Source of the DNA: Candidatus Coliplasma caballi | GTDB lineage: Bacteria; Bacillota; Clostridia; Oscillospirales; CAG-382 | Direction: 5' to 3' | DNA: 5,830 bases | Assembly: GCA_018065365.1 (NCBI GenBank) | Contig: JAGHTH010000053.1 | Location: 1-5,830, forward strand | In this document: in pieces, positions 5,325 to 5,830 of the stretch | Layout of the letters: every line of letters starts with the position of its first letter | Position numbering within the stretch: the stretch's first letter is position 1 | Notes under the pieces: model-generated | The model's input: the letters and a program-made list of their open reading frames with translations, nothing else | What the model was told of the DNA's origin: nothing | The model's database searches: none | Program-made: the position numbers and the translations under genes

Positions 5325-5830
5325 ATGGCCAACATCACGAAAAAGCCCAACGGGACCTATCTCGTCCGCATTTCACGCGGGACCGACTCGCACGGCAAGC
5401 AAATCATCAAATCGAGAATCTTCAAACCATCCAGTCCCCGGCTGTCGTACGCGCAGCTCGAAGCGGAGTTGGGAGACTCTATTCGAAAATTTGAAGACGA
5501 GTTGAATGGGTTGTATGTCGAGGAAAACAAAAAAGCGCCGATCACTTTTTCGCAATTCGTCCCGATTTACCTCGAGACGAAAAAGACAACCCTTTCCCCG
5601 ACGACGCTGCCGTTTTATGAGCGAGTGATCGAAACGGAACTGATCCCCCGTTTTGGAAAAATGCGATTGGATGAAATTCGCACTTATCATGTACAGCAGT
5701 TTATTCAATACCTCTCGAACGAGATGCCCCGAAAGGACGGCGTCGATGGTCGGATCAAACCGCAGACTGTCAAACGATATTCGACGGTATTGCGTTCGAT
5801 TTTGACTTTGGCATATAAGCTGGAGTATAT
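5325..5830 (+). CDS. Tyrosine recombinase (phage/ICE-type integrase), 3'-truncated by window edge
   Basis: This frame runs open from ATG 5325 to the end of the window, giving 168 visible residues. A Shine-Dalgarno AAAGGA at 5311-5316 lies 8 bases before the ATG. Residues about 1-60 resemble the arm-DNA-binding domain of tRNA-targeting integrases: TKKPNGTYLVRISRG, a short Gly turn (DSHGKQ), then a helix. Residues about 72-165 match the SAM-like core-binding domain: ITFSQFVPIYLE, LSPTTLPFYERVI, LIPRFGKMRLDEI and KPQTVKRYSTVLRSIL. The catalytic domain with its Arg-His-Arg-Tyr residues would lie beyond the window, so activity cannot be judged. It stands downstream of and co-directional with tRNA-Pro. 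This is the usual place for the integrase of an island, prophage or ICE inserted into a tRNA 3' end. It catalyses integration and excision of that element. Confidence 0.85.
   Translation, partial: MANITKKPNGTYLVRISRGTDSHGKQIIKSRIFKPSSPRLSYAQLEAELGDSIRKFEDELNGLYVEENKKAPITFSQFVPIYLETKKTTLSPTTLPFYERVIETELIPRFGKMRLDEIRTYHVQQFIQYLSNEMPRKDGVDGRIKPQTVKRYSTVLRSILTLAYKLEY

Noticed and set aside
5152..5505. Plus-strand frames of 117 and 74 codons overlapping the integrase start
   Set aside because: The integrase frame starting at 5325 has a ribosome binding site and clear domain similarity. The overlapping frames are low-complexity Ser/Arg-rich shadows.

Overview
The window looks like chromosomal DNA of an anaerobic Firmicute, most likely a clostridium with mid-range GC content. 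This rests on the serA plus DUF1015 pair, an acidic and histidine-rich G3E GTPase, a remnant of a clostridial-type repeat surface protein, and strong sigma-A promoters. I cannot name the species.

Left part (1-2160): the 3' end of serA (D-3-phosphoglycerate dehydrogenase, the committing step of serine synthesis) is followed after one base by a complete DUF1015-family gene. That gene carries a DGNHS motif reminiscent of ParB-like serine kinases. A strong hairpin terminator at 2111-2147 closes this unit and may also stop the convergent unit.

Middle part (2161-4335, minus strand): a two-gene operon encodes paralogous CobW/G3E GTPases, probably in metal handling. It starts at a promoter with perfect TTGACA / 17 bp / TATAAT spacing. 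The first gene is a canonical CobW protein with a Cys-X-Cys-Cys motif and an Asp/Glu/His-rich loop of about 75 residues. The second has a degenerate GTPase domain without the Cys-X-Cys-Cys motif, and it is fused to a C-terminal module like the end of YcgQ/TIGR03943 (DUF1980) proteins, which are usually permease partners. Just upstream (4277-4789) lies a both-ends-truncated fragment of an InlB/MucBP-repeat surface protein. Its last codons contain the operon promoter.

Right part (4790-5830, plus strand): a tRNA-Pro(GGG) gene has a perfect extended promoter, a phased A-tract region upstream, an encoded CCA end and a terminator. The terminator hairpin continues outward into the tRNA 3' end, giving 27-nt inverted arms with two mismatches. 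About 230 bp further on, a tyrosine recombinase gene begins and runs off the window. Between them are three 12-bp repeats (each containing GGTA-NN-TACC) and a nest of inverted repeats. This is the expected left end of an integrative element inserted at a tRNA gene. Its cargo lies outside the window to the right.

The most notable points are the GTPase/DUF1980 fusion paired with its histidine-rich paralogue, the extended tRNA-end inverted repeat, and the unusual repeat architecture between the tRNA and the integrase.
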